64,000 nucleotides of DNA from Sphingobium sp. TKS (GCF_001563265.1 NZ_CP005086.1:1-64000); one strand, 5' to 3'; shown: positions 17,271-27,163, counted from the stretch's first letter. Notes: a model not told the origin generated them from the sequence alone. A program made the numbers and translations.

Positions 17271-18977
17271 TTATTCCGCAGGCTGGAGGCTGGCGGGCAG
17301 GGGAGTGTCGCCTGACGTCGCTGGCGCGCCGGACGGGCGGCGGATTGTCATCCAGATGTTGTAGCAGCCGACGAGGGCGCCGATCAGGAAAAGCAGCCCA
17401 CCTATTGCTCTGGCCACGTAATAGGGATGCATGGCCACCATGCTATCGAGGAATGAATATGTAAGCGTGCCACTATCATTATAGGTGCGCCACATCAGGC
17501 CCTGGATGATGCCCGAGTTCCACATCGCGAAAACGTAAATGAGCGTTCCAGACAGCGCGAGCCAGAAATGGACCTCGACGAGTGCGGGAGAATACATGCG
17601 CTCGCGCTTCCACAGCCAGGGGACGACTGCATAGATCGAGCCGAACGTAATAAGCGCGACCCAGCCCATGGCGCCGGCGTGGACGTGTCCGATCGTCCAG
17701 TCGGTGTAGTGCGATAGCGCATTGACCGAGCGGATCGCCATGAACGAACCCTCGAATGTCGAGAGCCCATAGAAGATCGCGGCCATCATCATGAAGCGCA
17801 GCGTCGCGTCGTCGCGCACTTTGTCCCAGGCGCCGTTGAGCGTCAAAAGCGCATTCGCGGCCGCGATCCATGACGGCACCAGCAGCATGACCGAAAAGGT
17901 CATCCCCAGCGTCTGCACCCATTGCGGCAAGGCGGTGTAGTGGAGATGGTGCGAACCCGCCCACATGTAGAAAAAGGTGATACCCCAAAAACCGATGATC
18001 GACATCCGATACGAGTAGATCGGCCGCTCGGCACGCTTGGGCAGATAGTAGTACATCATGCCCAGGAAGCCGGCGGTCAGGAAGAAGGCGACGGCATTGT
18101 GGCCGTACCACCACTGGGTCATCGCGTCCTGGACGCCCGAGAACAGCGAATAGCTCTTGGCGCCGCCGAACGAGGCCGGGACCGCGAGATTGTTCACGAC
18201 ATGGAGGATCGCCACGACGAGGATGAACGCCAGATAGTACCAGTTGGCGACATAGATATGCGGTTCCTTCCGCCTCGCGAGCGTGCGTAGATAGAGCACG
18301 AGGTAAGTCACCCAGACGATGACCAGCCAGATGTCGGCATACCATTCGGGCTCGGCATATTCCTTCGATTGGGTAATGCCCAAGAAGTAGCCGGAAACGG
18401 CCAGCAGGCAGAAAAGGTTGTACCCGATGAGCACGAACCAGGGGCTGAATTGATCGGGCATGCGCGCGCGCGAGGTACGCTGCATCACGTGAAAAGACGT
18501 CGCAATCAGAGCATTGCCGCCGAACCCGAATATGACCCCTGTGGTGTGCGCAGGCCGCAAACGTCCGAAACTTGACCAGGCGCTATCAAACGTGAAATCG
18601 GGGAATGCCAACAGCCACGCGACCCAATCGCCAATGAACATGCCGAACACGGCCCAGCACATGGCAAGAACAATGCCCGCCTTACTGGGGTCGTCGTAGT
18701 AGCTTTGTAGACGGGTCGGGGCAGGTTCAGGGTCATAGAAGCCCTTGAGCACGAAGCAAAGAACGACGAGGCTGAAGCCCATCACGAGAAAACCATGCGT
18801 TTCCATGGGATCTGCGCGGCTCGCGCCGGCTGCAGCCATCGCCAGTCCGACGAAAGCCAGGATTACGAGTATCGCCATGCTCCACTGGCGCTCGTTTACA
18901 GTCAGCCCTGATACCACGCTCCGAGTCCCTCCCTCCGGCAGGTGGCGTACTCGTAGCATTAAAGAGGTATTGTTCAT
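17271..18977 (-). CDS. ccoN: cbb3 cytochrome c oxidase catalytic subunit I CcoN
   Basis: About 568 residues from the ATG at 18977; a second ATG at 18959 would give 562. It is the haem-copper subunit that reduces oxygen to water. Visible landmarks include about 14 hydrophobic spans, the haem-ligand region LRPAHTTGVIFGFGGNAL, the copper-site region WWYGHNAVAFFLTAGFLGMM, SHHLHYTALPQW, and the haem-binding TIGHVHAGAMGW. The first 40 residues (to about SGLTVNERQ) are an extra hydrophilic extension. It heads a nine-gene operon (ccoNOQP, small membrane protein, DUF2189, ccoI, ccoS, nnrS). Such oxidases have high oxygen affinity and some NO reductase activity. Confidence 0.93.
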   Translation of the reverse strand: MNNTSLMLRVRHLPEGGTRSVVSGLTVNERQWSMAILVILAFVGLAMAAAGASRADPMETHGFLVMGFSLVVLCFVLKGFYDPEPAPTRLQSYYDDPSKAGIVLAMCWAVFGMFIGDWVAWLLAFPDFTFDSAWSSFGRLRPAHTTGVIFGFGGNALIATSFHVMQRTSRARMPDQFSPWFVLIGYNLFCLLAVSGYFLGITQSKEYAEPEWYADIWLVIVWVTYLVLYLRTLARRKEPHIYVANWYYLAFILVVAILHVVNNLAVPASFGGAKSYSLFSGVQDAMTQWWYGHNAVAFFLTAGFLGMMYYYLPKRAERPIYSYRMSIIGFWGITFFYMWAGSHHLHYTALPQWVQTLGMTFSVMLLVPSWIAAANALLTLNGAWDKVRDDATLRFMMMAAIFYGLSTFEGSFMAIRSVNALSHYTDWTIGHVHAGAMGWVALITFGSIYAVVPWLWKRERMYSPALVEVHFWLALSGTLIYVFAMWNSGIIQGLMWRTYNDSGTLTYSFLDSMVAMHPYYVARAIGGLLFLIGALVGCYNIWMTIRRPSGAPATSGDTPLPASLQPAE

Positions 18978-19128
18978 ACCTCTATTGTTGGCGGCAGTTA
19001 CCATTGCGCTGCGCTCGATCTGCGTCGCATGGCGGAAACACCAATGAGGGTCCGGGCTGGCTGGCGCGCCTGCCATTGGCAGTCCAGGACAGCGCGTAGC
19101 GCAAGCGGCCCTTGGCCGCGCCGATGCC

Positions 19129-19284
19129 CTAGAGAACGTCGCGAGAGCGCAGCCTCCCGATATTGAGATTGGCGGGCGTGCGATCGACCATGGCCTGCGC
19201 TCCAGCTCCGCAGGGAACAGGTTGGACAACCCATAGCGCCGCGAGAAGCAGCATAGCGGAGCCTCTCCGAAGACGATCCTTCAT
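19129..19284 (-). CDS. Possible small exported protein upstream of ccoN
   Basis: A 51-residue frame starts with MKDRLRRGSAMLLLAALWVV, a good signal peptide with positive residues then a hydrophobic core, followed by PVPCGAGAQA as a cleavage or lipobox-like region. The mature part is only about 22 residues. It lies between ccoN and a candidate FNR-type box, so it would be the first product of that transcript. Leader-peptide function or chance are both possible. Confidence 0.35.
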   Translation of the reverse strand: MKDRLRRGSAMLLLAALWVVQPVPCGAGAQAMVDRTPANLNIGRLRSRDVL

Positions 19285-19319
19285 TGCTATGCACAACGCG
19301 CGAATTGGCTGTACCGAAA

Positions 19320-19333
19320 TTGATCGCGATCTC
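19320..19333. promoter_or_regulatory. Candidate FNR/FixK-type box upstream of the cco operon
   Basis: TTGAT, four bases, then ATCTC gives nine of ten matches to one half and three of five to the other half of the TTGAT-N4-ATCAA consensus. It lies about 340 bp before ccoN and 36 bp before the small ORF at 19284. cbb3 operons are usually under FNR or FixK control, so the site is plausible, not proven. Confidence 0.35.
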
Positions 19334-19461
19334 GGGCCGACTCCATGACCAGATCGACACTATTCGATCGGAATTACCGATCACAAAAGCGCATTTAATC
19401 GACTTCGCTGCAGAGTCCGGGTCAGCTATAACGCTTCGGTCGAAAGCAAAACAGAGGATGG

Positions 19462-20979
19462 ATGATGTCTGAAGATACCCCCAACCGCAGTAAGTGTCCG
19501 GTCACCCACCTGACCACAGCATTTGGCGCGCCGGTCGTGGATAACCAGAATTCGCTGACCGCGGGCCCCCGCGGGCCGCTGCTAATGCAGGACGTCTGGC
19601 TGCTCGAAAAGCTCGCGAATCTAAACCGCGAGATCATTCCCGAACGACGCATGCACGCCAAGGGCTCGGGCGCGTTCGGCACGTTCACTGTGACGGGAGA
19701 CATCACCCGCTACACCCGCGCCAGGATCTTCAGCGAAGTCGGCAAGAAGACCGACATGTTCGCGCGCTTCACCACGGTGGCGGGCGAACGCGGCGCCGCC
19801 GATGCCGAGCGCGACATTCGCGGCTTCGCGCTGAAGTTTTACACCGAAGAAGGCAACTGGGACATGGTCGGCAACAACACGCCGGTCTTCTTCCTGCGCG
19901 ATTCGCGCAAGTTCCCCGATCTCAACAAGGCGGTGAAGCGCGATCCGCGCACCAACATGCGTTCGGCGACGAACAACTGGGACTTCTGGACGCTGTTGCC
20001 CGAAGCGCTGCACCAGGTGACGATCGTGATGTCCGATCGCGGCATTCCCAAGTCCTATCGCCACATGCACGGCTTCGGCTCGCACACTTACAGCTTCTAT
20101 AACGACGCGGGCGAGCGGTATTGGGTGAAGTTCCACTTCAAGACCCAGCAGGGCATCGAAAACCTGACCGATGACGAAGCGGGCAAGCTGGTCGGCGGCG
20201 ATCGCGAAAGCCACCAGCGCGACCTTTACGAAGCGATCGAGCGCGGCGATTTTCCCAAGTGGAAGATGTACATCCAGGTCATGCCCGAGCTGGAGGCCGA
20301 GACTTATCCCGTCCACCCGTTCGACCTGACCAAGGTGTGGTACAAGTCCGATTACCCGCTGATCGAGGTGGGGGAGTTCGAACTGAACCGCAACCCGGAG
20401 AACTTCTTCCAGGATGTCGAGCAGAGCGCGTTCGCGCCGTCGAACCTGGTGCCCGGTATCGGCGTGTCGCCCGACAAGATGCTGCAATCGCGCCTGTTCG
20501 CCTATTCGGACGCGCAGCGTTACCGGCTGGGAGTGAACCACCACCAGATTCCGGTGAACGCGCCGCGTTGCCCGGTCTATTCGAACCACCGCGACGGGCA
20601 GGGCCGGATGGACGGCAATTATGGCGGGCTGCCGCATTATCAGCCGAACAGCTTTGGCCAGTGGGTCGATCAGCCCGAATTTCGCGAACCGCCGCTGAAG
20701 ATCGACGGCAACGCCGACTTCTGGAATTTCCGCGAGGATGACGATGATTATTTCACCCAGCCGCGCAAGCTCTTCCAGCTGATGAGCCCGGCGCAGCAGC
20801 AGGTCTTGTTCGATAACACGGCCAGCGCGATGGGTGATGCGCCGGATTTCATCAAGCAGCGCCATATAGACAACTGCACGCGCTGCGACCCGGCTTATGG
20901 CGCGGGCGTGGCCAAGGCTCTGGACATGATGGCGAAGCCCCCGGCGGAACTTTCGTCCAAGCCCGAGCTCGCCGACTGA
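19462..20979 (+). CDS. katA: Monofunctional haem catalase
   Basis: A 505-residue small-subunit catalase, which converts hydrogen peroxide to water and oxygen. It shows the distal histidine region [27 protein letters not shown], the NADPH-region residues and the proximal tyrosine in [14 protein letters not shown]. It starts at a double ATG (19462/19465). The RRMHAKG form differs slightly from the usual VVHAKG, but the essential histidine is kept. It is divergent from the cco operon and is the only peroxide enzyme in the island, adding one more haem protein. A strong hairpin follows the stop. Confidence 0.93.
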   Translation: MMSEDTPNRSKCPVTHLTTAFGAPVVDNQNSLTAGPRGPLLMQDVWLLEKLANLNREIIPERRMHAKGSGAFGTFTVTGDITRYTRARIFSEVGKKTDMFARFTTVAGERGAADAERDIRGFALKFYTEEGNWDMVGNNTPVFFLRDSRKFPDLNKAVKRDPRTNMRSATNNWDFWTLLPEALHQVTIVMSDRGIPKSYRHMHGFGSHTYSFYNDAGERYWVKFHFKTQQGIENLTDDEAGKLVGGDRESHQRDLYEAIERGDFPKWKMYIQVMPELEAETYPVHPFDLTKVWYKSDYPLIEVGEFELNRNPENFFQDVEQSAFAPSNLVPGIGVSPDKMLQSRLFAYSDAQRYRLGVNHHQIPVNAPRCPVYSNHRDGQGRMDGNYGGLPHYQPNSFGQWVDQPEFREPPLKIDGNADFWNFREDDDDYFTQPRKLFQLMSPAQQQVLFDNTASAMGDAPDFIKQRHIDNCTRCDPAYGAGVAKALDMMAKPPAELSSKPELAD

Positions 20980-20993
20980 CGGTGAGGGGCGCA

Positions 20994-21020
20994 GGCTCCC
21001 CCGCCCGGTGCGGGGGAGCC
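20994..21020 (+). terminator. GC-rich hairpin terminator after catalase
   Basis: An 11-bp perfect stem (GGCTCCCCCGC pairing with GCGGGGGAGCC) encloses a 5-base loop 14 bp after the catalase stop. A T-tract is missing, but stem strength and position suit a terminator. Confidence 0.6.
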
Positions 21021-21232
21021 GATCGTGATGCGATAGCGCCGCGAAGGGCTTCCTCGACGATATCAAGCAGTCGACGGAGGATAAGAGCGTGCTATTTCGG
21101 ATGGAAGGCGCCGCAGCATGATCGTCACCAGCGGGAGGCGGCGAAGGCGCCAGCGAGGCCGAGTACCCCGCCTGCCTTGCAACGCCGCCTCTCGGTACGG
21201 CTACGACCTAATCCGGATCGGCAATTTCGAAA

Positions 21233-22426
21233 TTACCAGGGTTGGCCGGGCACCACTTTAGGTTCTCTACGGCCAGCCAGTAACACCGCAAAGCCGGCGA
21301 CCCCGGCGAACAGAGAACCGAGCAAAACGCCGATCTTTGCCTCTGTCTGAAGCAATGCGTCACCCGGATAGGCGAGGGGCGTGATAAAGAAGCTCATCGT
21401 GAAACCGATGCCGCAGAGCAGGGCGATTCCCAACAGCTGACTCGGCCGTGCGTGCGACGGCATCTTTGCAAGTTTGAGCCGGATCGCCAACAGCGCAAAG
21501 CCGAACACACCAACCGTCTTGCCTCCTAACAAACCTAAGCCAACGCCGAGGGTCACCGGCGCTGCAAACGCTGCAGCAGGAAGCCCTAGGATTGGCACTC
21601 CAGCGTTGGCGAACCCGAAGATCGGCAGGATCAGGAAGCTGACCGGCCGATGCAACAGGTGCTCTAGCCGGTGGAGCGGGCTATGGATTTCGTCTTCAAG
21701 GGTGCCCGGGCTGGTCCGCAACGGGATAATCAGCGCCAGGACGATGCCCGCGATTGTCGCATGAATGCCCGAGCGCAGCACGAAGAACCACAGCACCAGA
21801 CCGAGGAGAAGATAAGGTGTCAGCCGCACCACACGGAAGCGGTTCATCGCGTAGAGTGCGCAAGTGATGGTCGCGGCACCCAGCAGATAGGAGAGGTTTA
21901 GTTCGGCGGTGTAGAACACAGCGATGATCATCACGGCGGCGAGATCGTCGAGGATTGCCAGCGCGGAGAGGAATATCCGGAGTGATGCCGGCACCCTTTT
22001 ACTGAGCAGCGACAGCACGCCGAGTGCGAAGGCGATGTCGGTCGCTGCCGGGATCGCCCACCCGCGAGCGGTCGCCCCGCTATTGAATCCGAGGAAGATC
22101 AGAGCGGGCACCGTCATGCCGCCAGCGGCTGCGATGCCGGGTAGGATGCGCCGCGACCAGGTCGAAAGCTGCCCGTCTAGCATCTCGCGCTTTATCTCGA
22201 GCCCGACCAGCAGGAAGAAAATCGCCATAAGGCCGTCATTGACCCAATGCTTGACCGATAGCGGGCCGAGATGACTACGCAGGATTTGCTCGTAGCCACT
22301 GTGTAACGACGAGTTGGCGACGAGCAGCGTGAGCAGGGCAGTCGCCAGCAGGATGAGACCGGCGGAGGATTGATGGGTTAGGAATTGGCGCAACGCGCTA
22401 GGGCTGACGAAATTCTTGAGGGCCAA
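21233..22426 (-). CDS. nhaA: Na+/H+ antiporter NhaA
   Basis: A 397-residue inner-membrane antiporter exchanging sodium for protons. It has about 12 hydrophobic spans and the NhaA marks [30 protein letters not shown] and the paired aspartates in [14 protein letters not shown] that bind the ion. The TTG start at 22426 is supported by GGAG seven bases upstream; no ATG lies nearby. It stands alone among the NO and oxygen genes, convergent with catalase. A role in membrane energetics or pH balance beside the oxidase is possible but only inferred from position. Confidence 0.92.
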   Translation of the reverse strand: MALKNFVSPSALRQFLTHQSSAGLILLATALLTLLVANSSLHSGYEQILRSHLGPLSVKHWVNDGLMAIFFLLVGLEIKREMLDGQLSTWSRRILPGIAAAGGMTVPALIFLGFNSGATARGWAIPAATDIAFALGVLSLLSKRVPASLRIFLSALAILDDLAAVMIIAVFYTAELNLSYLLGAATITCALYAMNRFRVVRLTPYLLLGLVLWFFVLRSGIHATIAGIVLALIIPLRTSPGTLEDEIHSPLHRLEHLLHRPVSFLILPIFGFANAGVPILGLPAAAFAAPVTLGVGLGLLGGKTVGVFGFALLAIRLKLAKMPSHARPSQLLGIALLCGIGFTMSFFITPLAYPGDALLQTEAKIGVLLGSLFAGVAGFAVLLAGRREPKVVPGQPW

Positions 22427-22955
22427 GGTTTACTCCGGGTGCAATTGCTCATCGTTGGCGGCCCGACCAGCGTATTAACCTGCCATGCACTCTCAACGAG
22501 CGCGGCACCCGCTACTCCTATCGCATTGCGAACGCCGCTCGACAACCGTGATCGGCGCTATGCAATGGCCTAATGTCCGCGAACTGTCGGGTTTTTGGAA
22601 CCCAAACGGCGGTCCCCGAAAATCGCGTGTCGCCAACGCAACCCTATTCGACCGGCATGCCGGCAATCGGCAACCCGCGCTCATGCGCGACAAAGCTGCC
22701 GGGCTCTAATCGCTGCGGGTCGTGTTCAACGCTCTTCGGCTACTCGTTTATCGCGAACGGTCGGCGCATTTCCAAACAGGCTCTACGATATCTGAAAGAG
22801 CGCGTCTCAGACCGACAAAGGTGCAAAGGGCGCCGTCACAGATTTGGAGCATTGTGCTTTCCAGTAGGGTGCCTTCCGTAAGGCAATGACATTGGGCGAT
22901 GGACTGATCCTCATGCACGACATACTTTGAGAAAAATTCCTGTCTTCCAATTTTC
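22427..22955. other. Non-coding interval between nhaA and the NO reductase
   Basis: No convincing gene was found. A 90-codon minus-strand frame at 22748-23020 contains cysteine-rich sequence (QCHC, CDGALC) but overlaps the norZ end and has no ribosome-binding site or family. It may be a degraded regulator. Confidence 0.4.
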
Positions 22956-25238
22956 TCAACGTTCAACAGGTGACAATCGGATTTGCGGATCATGCCCGGG
23001 CCGCCGTCGAAGGCTGGCATAGCCCCAGCCGACCGCCACGATCAGGGGCAGGACGCCGGCGAACATGAAGATAAGATCGCCCGGCATGCGCAGCCATTCC
23101 AGCAGACGCGGCAGCGGTGCGCCCGTAAAGTTCAGTTCACGCGCATACCAATAACCATTCTCGATCACGGCATGCAATTGAAGCAGGCCGCCCGGCAATA
23201 GGCTGAGCAGGATCATCAGCGCGAGGCCGATATTCAATCCCCAGAAGGCAATGGCGATCAATCTTGAGATTTTGGACCAAACCTCTTCCTCGATCGCTTC
23301 GCGCAGGACGAACACCATGAGGGCGATGCCGAGCATGCCAAACACGCCCATCAGTGCGGCATGGCCATGGTTGGGCGTCAGGATCGTCCCCACTTCATAG
23401 TAACTCACGATCGGCGTGTTGATGAGAAAGCCGAACACGCCGGCGCCAAGAAAATTCCAGAAACCGACCGCCATGATGAACATGAAGGTCCAGCGATGGC
23501 GTTCAACGACGGAATCCTGTCCTTTCGTCGTGCGGACGAATGACCAGGCATCGAGCGTGATCATCGTCAAGGGCACCACTTCAAGCGCCGAGAAGACGGC
23601 CGAGAGCGCCATGTTGGCTTCGGTCTGGCCGGTCCAGTACCAATGGTGGCCAGTGCCGATCAGGCCGCCACCGAAATAGAGAATGGCGTCGAGATAAATG
23701 GTCCGCAGCGCCGTCAGACGATGCACGAGCCCCATCTTGTAAAACAGGATCGCGACGATGACGGTGACGAAGAATTCAAAAAAGCCCTCAACCCACAGAT
23801 GAATGATCCAGAAGCGCCAGGCATCGACGATCGTGAAATTGGTTTCGGACCCGAAGAACAGCGCCGGCAGGTAGAACATCGGAATGGCGAAGCCGGCCAG
23901 CAGGAAGAAGCGGGCGAGCGACTTGTGCTCGGGGTCGCGCAGCGCGGGCGCCACCGCCCGCCACAAGAGAACGAACCAGATGCACAGCCCGACGATCAGC
24001 AGCAATTGCCAGAACCGGCCGAGTTCGAGATACTCCCAACCCTGGTTGCCGAACCAGAACCACGAAAGCGGCAGCCATTGCAGGATTCCCGCCCATTCGC
24101 CCAGCATGCTGCCCACGATGACGATCGCGAAGGCGACGAACAGCACGTGAATGGCGAGACGCTGCCGCGGCGGCGTCTTTCCACCGAGCAGTTCCGCGAC
24201 GAACAGCGCACCCGCAACGAAGCTGGTGGCGATCCAGAACAGCGCCGATTGCAGGTGCCAGGTCCGCATCAGGTTGCTGGGAAACCAGGAGGCGAGGTCA
24301 AAACCGTAGAAATCCCCTGGATCCGCCCGGTAATGCGCGATCGCCGCGCCGAAGAAGACTTGGCCGAGCAGAAGAAGGGCGGCCACGCCCATATATTTGA
24401 CCGTGGCGCGCTGTGCGTCGCTGATGACCCAGTTTTGCATGGACGCAGGTGTTCCGTGCCAGCCCAGATAGTCGAACCGGCCGAAGGCAAGCAGCGCCAG
24501 CGCCGTGCCGCCGAGCAAGGCGATAAAGCTGAGCGCGCTCCAGATCAGCGCCGCGCCGGTCGGGCGATTGCCCGCAAGCGGATCATAGGGGAAATTGTTG
24601 GTATAGGAGTGACCGGTTCCTGGCCGCTCGGCGACTGAGCCCCAGGCCGCCCAGCCGAAGAAAGCGGTCAACTGGCGAAGCTCGCTCTTGTCGGTGATGA
24701 GGCTGGGAGCCAGACCGCCGTTGCGTTCCGGATGCTCGAAATAGCTGGCCCAGCGGCTCTGCTGCTGATCGAAGGCGGTGACGCCGGCAGGGAGCAGGGT
24801 GAGGGTGGCCGTTGCTGGATCGTAACGGTTGACGCGCAGTTGCAGCGCCACCTCACCATCGATGGCGGCACGATCGGCCAGGGTTAGTGCTACATAGGCT
24901 TTGCCGAAGCGGGTCTCGGCGCGTTCCTCCGCGACGGCGAGTGCCCAGGCATGAAGATAGGATGCGCTGAAATCCGGTCCAAGATAGCCACCATGCCCCC
25001 AGATGGAGCCATTGTTCATCAGGCCGTATTTGAGGAATACCTGCTGGCCGGCGCGGATATCAGCTCCAGTGAAAACGACTTGTCCGCGTGAGTCCACGAC
25101 ATGTTCGGGGACAGGCGGGGCGTTCGTATAGGTCTTCACCATCAGCAGGCCGAGCACGCCAAAGCCCAGTACCATGGTGAGAATCACGGCCCGGCGCCAC
25201 CAATGCGACAGATTTTCGACAGGCTCCGTTCTTGTCAT
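22956..25238 (-). CDS. norZ: Quinol-dependent nitric oxide reductase, single-subunit qNOR
   Basis: About 760 residues. It reduces NO to nitrous oxide in the membrane with electrons from quinol. The N-terminal part has one span plus a cytochrome c-like domain without haem motif (GQQVFLKYGLMNNGSIWGHG), followed by 12 spans. Haem and iron ligands are visible in TWHLQSALFWIA, GTGHHWYWTGQ and NHGHAALMG, and the conserved glutamates near EVVPLTM. The second ATG (25238) is chosen because GGAGGG lies at good distance; 25247 would be too close. A cupin gene 32 bp upstream shares its transcript. Detoxification rather than denitrification is likely, as no nir or nos genes are near. Confidence 0.92.
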   Translation of the reverse strand: MTRTEPVENLSHWWRRAVILTMVLGFGVLGLLMVKTYTNAPPVPEHVVDSRGQVVFTGADIRAGQQVFLKYGLMNNGSIWGHGGYLGPDFSASYLHAWALAVAEERAETRFGKAYVALTLADRAAIDGEVALQLRVNRYDPATATLTLLPAGVTAFDQQQSRWASYFEHPERNGGLAPSLITDKSELRQLTAFFGWAAWGSVAERPGTGHSYTNNFPYDPLAGNRPTGAALIWSALSFIALLGGTALALLAFGRFDYLGWHGTPASMQNWVISDAQRATVKYMGVAALLLLGQVFFGAAIAHYRADPGDFYGFDLASWFPSNLMRTWHLQSALFWIATSFVAGALFVAELLGGKTPPRQRLAIHVLFVAFAIVIVGSMLGEWAGILQWLPLSWFWFGNQGWEYLELGRFWQLLLIVGLCIWFVLLWRAVAPALRDPEHKSLARFFLLAGFAIPMFYLPALFFGSETNFTIVDAWRFWIIHLWVEGFFEFFVTVIVAILFYKMGLVHRLTALRTIYLDAILYFGGGLIGTGHHWYWTGQTEANMALSAVFSALEVVPLTMITLDAWSFVRTTKGQDSVVERHRWTFMFIMAVGFWNFLGAGVFGFLINTPIVSYYEVGTILTPNHGHAALMGVFGMLGIALMVFVLREAIEEEVWSKISRLIAIAFWGLNIGLALMILLSLLPGGLLQLHAVIENGYWYARELNFTGAPLPRLLEWLRMPGDLIFMFAGVLPLIVAVGWGYASLRRRPGHDPQIRLSPVER

Positions 25239-25279
25239 CGCTGGCATGCCCTCCGTCCCGTGTGCTCAGTTGGCTCGGT

Positions 25280-25618
25280 TCACTGTGCGAACAGGATCGT
25301 CAGCAACAAGGATGCGTCCTCAATGCCTCTCAGCCGGTGGCTTGCGCCGCCATCCAGGTAAATCCAGTCGCCGGCGGAAAGCTCGCATTCGGTGTCAGCG
25401 ATACCAAGCGTGATCCGGCCTTCCAGACAATGGAGCGTGATGTCCCCGGTGACTTCGTGCGCTGGTATTTCCCTGCCGGAAGGGATGACGAGACGGATCG
25501 CCTCGAAGCTCTTTGTCTTGACGATTGCGGTCGTTTGCTGGCTCGGAAAATCTTTGCCGAATGGCCGCAAGTCCACGATCTCACCTGCCTGGGCGTGGCG
25601 CTGTGCCATAGGCCGCAT
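25280..25618 (-). CDS. Small cupin-domain protein next to qNOR
   Basis: A 112-residue single cupin. The core is visible in EIPAHEVTGDITLHCLEGRI and ASHRLRGIEDASLLLTI, giving the two conserved motifs, though the usual metal histidines are reduced (HEV, HCL, ASH). Homologues beside NO reductase genes are usually of unknown function; binding of a metal or small ligand is inferred. It lies upstream of norZ in one operon. The start may be ATG 25618 or the in-frame ATG 25609; the former is very close to an AAAGG site. Confidence 0.75.
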   Translation of the reverse strand: MRPMAQRHAQAGEIVDLRPFGKDFPSQQTTAIVKTKSFEAIRLVIPSGREIPAHEVTGDITLHCLEGRITLGIADTECELSAGDWIYLDGGASHRLRGIEDASLLLTILFAQ

Positions 25619-25664
25619 CCTTTCACCGTCTTTTCAGAAATTTGGCTCATCGAGAATATTGAAT

Positions 25665-25710
25665 CAACCAAAACATTGGTTGGGTCAGCCATAACGATTA
25701 TTGTTCAATA
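25665..25710. promoter_or_regulatory. Two inverted repeats upstream of the cupin-qNOR operon
   Basis: CAACCAA (25665-25671) and TTGGTTG (25676-25682) form a perfect 7-bp dyad with a 4-base spacer. A second dyad, TATTG and CAATA with 2 bases between, is at 25699-25710. They lie 47-92 bp before the cupin start, so they are likely operators. They do not match the ATGCA-type NsrR sites elsewhere in the window, which suggests another regulator. Confidence 0.45.
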
Positions 25711-26152
25711 CTAGGCGCCGCGGCCAATCTCGACCGTTTGTCGTGTCTCAAAGGCAGGTTCGGCCGTGTATCGCGGTCGATTAATCGACACTCCTATTTT
25801 GTATGATGTTGGCAGATTATTTGCCGCTCGGTTCACCTCGTGCGCCATGATCCGATTTTGTGCGCTGCTACGGACGCATTGCTTCTGACAGCGCCAGGGA
25901 TTGACGCCTGTTCGTCGTGCCGCTGTTCGTGGAGACCTATTTCGGCGATCAGTTATTGTGTTGCGCGACAGCGTTTCTATGGCTTCGGACTGACCTGTGG
26001 CTCAGGTCTCAGAATCCGCGCGGGTAGCGGCGATGGTGGACTCGGCGCCCATGCGCGTCCGACCCGCAGTGAAACGTTTTTCGGTCGCGGTAGGCGTCTC
26101 ATCAGCGGAGCAACCCTCGAATTCGGGCTGCGCGGGACCAATGCGTCATGCG
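25711..26152. other. Non-coding interval
   Basis: No gene, repeat or RNA signal was recognised here. The short open frames on the plus strand have low protein quality and no ribosome-binding sites. Confidence 0.4.
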
Positions 26153-26500
26153 CTACCTCTCATGTTTGTAGACGATGACCGCCCGCGAACCGATGTCCGG
26201 TCGTCGGCTCCAGATCTCGAAAGCCTCGATGCCCGGTAGTGTGCGAGGCAATGCATCAAGGACCTGCTGCCAGTTCTCATGTTTCTCGCTGATCATGATC
26301 GTCCGCTCGCCATCCACGGAATCGATGGTCAACATGACGATAAAAATCGTTGAAGCGCTATAAGGCAGGCGTGCGACCGAAACCTGACGGACGGCGCTCC
26401 ATGGTTCGGACCAGTGCATTGCACGATTGCCGAGCACGACGGTGTCATGAGCAACATCAATGATTTCGATTGGCATTCTCTCAGGCTTGGCCATTCCCAT
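26153..26500 (-). CDS. Hypothetical protein, operon partner of the 66-residue gene
   Basis: A 115-residue soluble protein with no family recognised. The pattern suggests beta strands with a central hydrophobic stretch (TIFIVMLTIDSVDGERTIMI) and a histidine-bearing SEKHENWQQVL. An AAGGA site precedes the ATG. Its start lies 2 bp after the stop of the small helical gene upstream, so they form one operon. Confidence 0.55.
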   Translation of the reverse strand: MGMAKPERMPIEIIDVAHDTVVLGNRAMHWSEPWSAVRQVSVARLPYSASTIFIVMLTIDSVDGERTIMISEKHENWQQVLDALPRTLPGIEAFEIWSRRPDIGSRAVIVYKHER

Positions 26501-26502
26501 CT

Positions 26503-26703
26503 TTAATCCTTTAGCGAAGGGAATAGTCGTTCCCTAAGCGCGGCTGCATCGGCCTGCCGTTCCTCGACGGTCTTGTCATCGATGGCATCGATCGCGCTTT
26601 GTAGATGGACCGCAACGGTGCCGCGTTCGTTAACCTGGTCAAGAAGAGCCAACGCCTTCTTCATCAGCGACAAGGCCTTCTCCGTGTCCCTTTGCTTTTG
26701 CAT
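26503..26703 (-). CDS. Small helical hypothetical protein
   Basis: A 66-residue, mostly helical protein (RDTEKALSLMKKALALLDQV, then VHLQSAIDAI). Similar short proteins with an ALxLLD repeat occur widely in sphingomonads without known function. It leads the two-gene operon with 26153-26500. The Shine-Dalgarno signal is weak. Confidence 0.5.
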   Translation of the reverse strand: MQKQRDTEKALSLMKKALALLDQVNERGTVAVHLQSAIDAIDDKTVEERQADAAALRERLFPSLKD

Positions 26704-26837
26704 ATTGCCTGCCGTCTACCTTCGCGCTTGTAGCTATAATCGTAGCAGGCTGGCATCAACATGTCTGAATTAGATCCATATTGCCTGCATAACCAAGAAT
26801 GGAGTGCGCACAGATCGCTCATCCGGGTCGCAATCAG

Positions 26838-27119
26838 CTAGTCGTTCACCAGATTGTAGGCGATTCCGATCCGGCGCGGCGCGCTCGCGCGTTTTCCCAA
26901 TGTACGCTCGATGAATTTTCGCGCCGCTACCTCGTTGGAGAAGGAAACAGTGATGCTCGAATGCGTGCGGCCGATGCGTCCCCAACGGAGCGCGACGATG
27001 ACATGCCCAAATAGATCCTGTGACGCGTGTATATGATACGCCCGTGCTATGTTGCGCTCGGCATCGACCGCCTCAAGGGCACAGCACCAATCGACGAGTT
27101 GGGTTGGCGGCTCGAACAT
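26838..27119 (-). CDS. WGR-domain small protein
   Basis: About 93 residues from ATG 27119; a TTG at 27155 would add 12. The central part reads ALRWGRIGR with the Trp-Gly-Arg motif, flanked by strands typical of WGR domains, and continues as VSFSNEVAARKFIERTLGKR. WGR domains are found in PARP and in small bacterial proteins and are thought to bind nucleic acid. No catalytic domain is fused here. No clear ribosome-binding site was seen for either start. Two hairpin-forming repeats lie upstream. Confidence 0.6.
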   Translation of the reverse strand: MFEPPTQLVDWCCALEAVDAERNIARAYHIHASQDLFGHVIVALRWGRIGRTHSSITVSFSNEVAARKFIERTLGKRASAPRRIGIAYNLVND

Positions 27120-27163
27120 GGGAGGAACGTGCCAATGGGATTGCGGCCCGTCCAATTGATAAG

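Noticed and set aside
19621..21066. Long minus-strand frame opposite catalase
   Set aside because: Catalase is certain; the antisense frame has no recognisable domain or ribosome-binding site.
22748..23020. 90-codon minus-strand gene downstream of qNOR
   Set aside because: It overlaps the qNOR coding end, lacks a ribosome-binding site, and shows no family; it is too uncertain to list as a gene.
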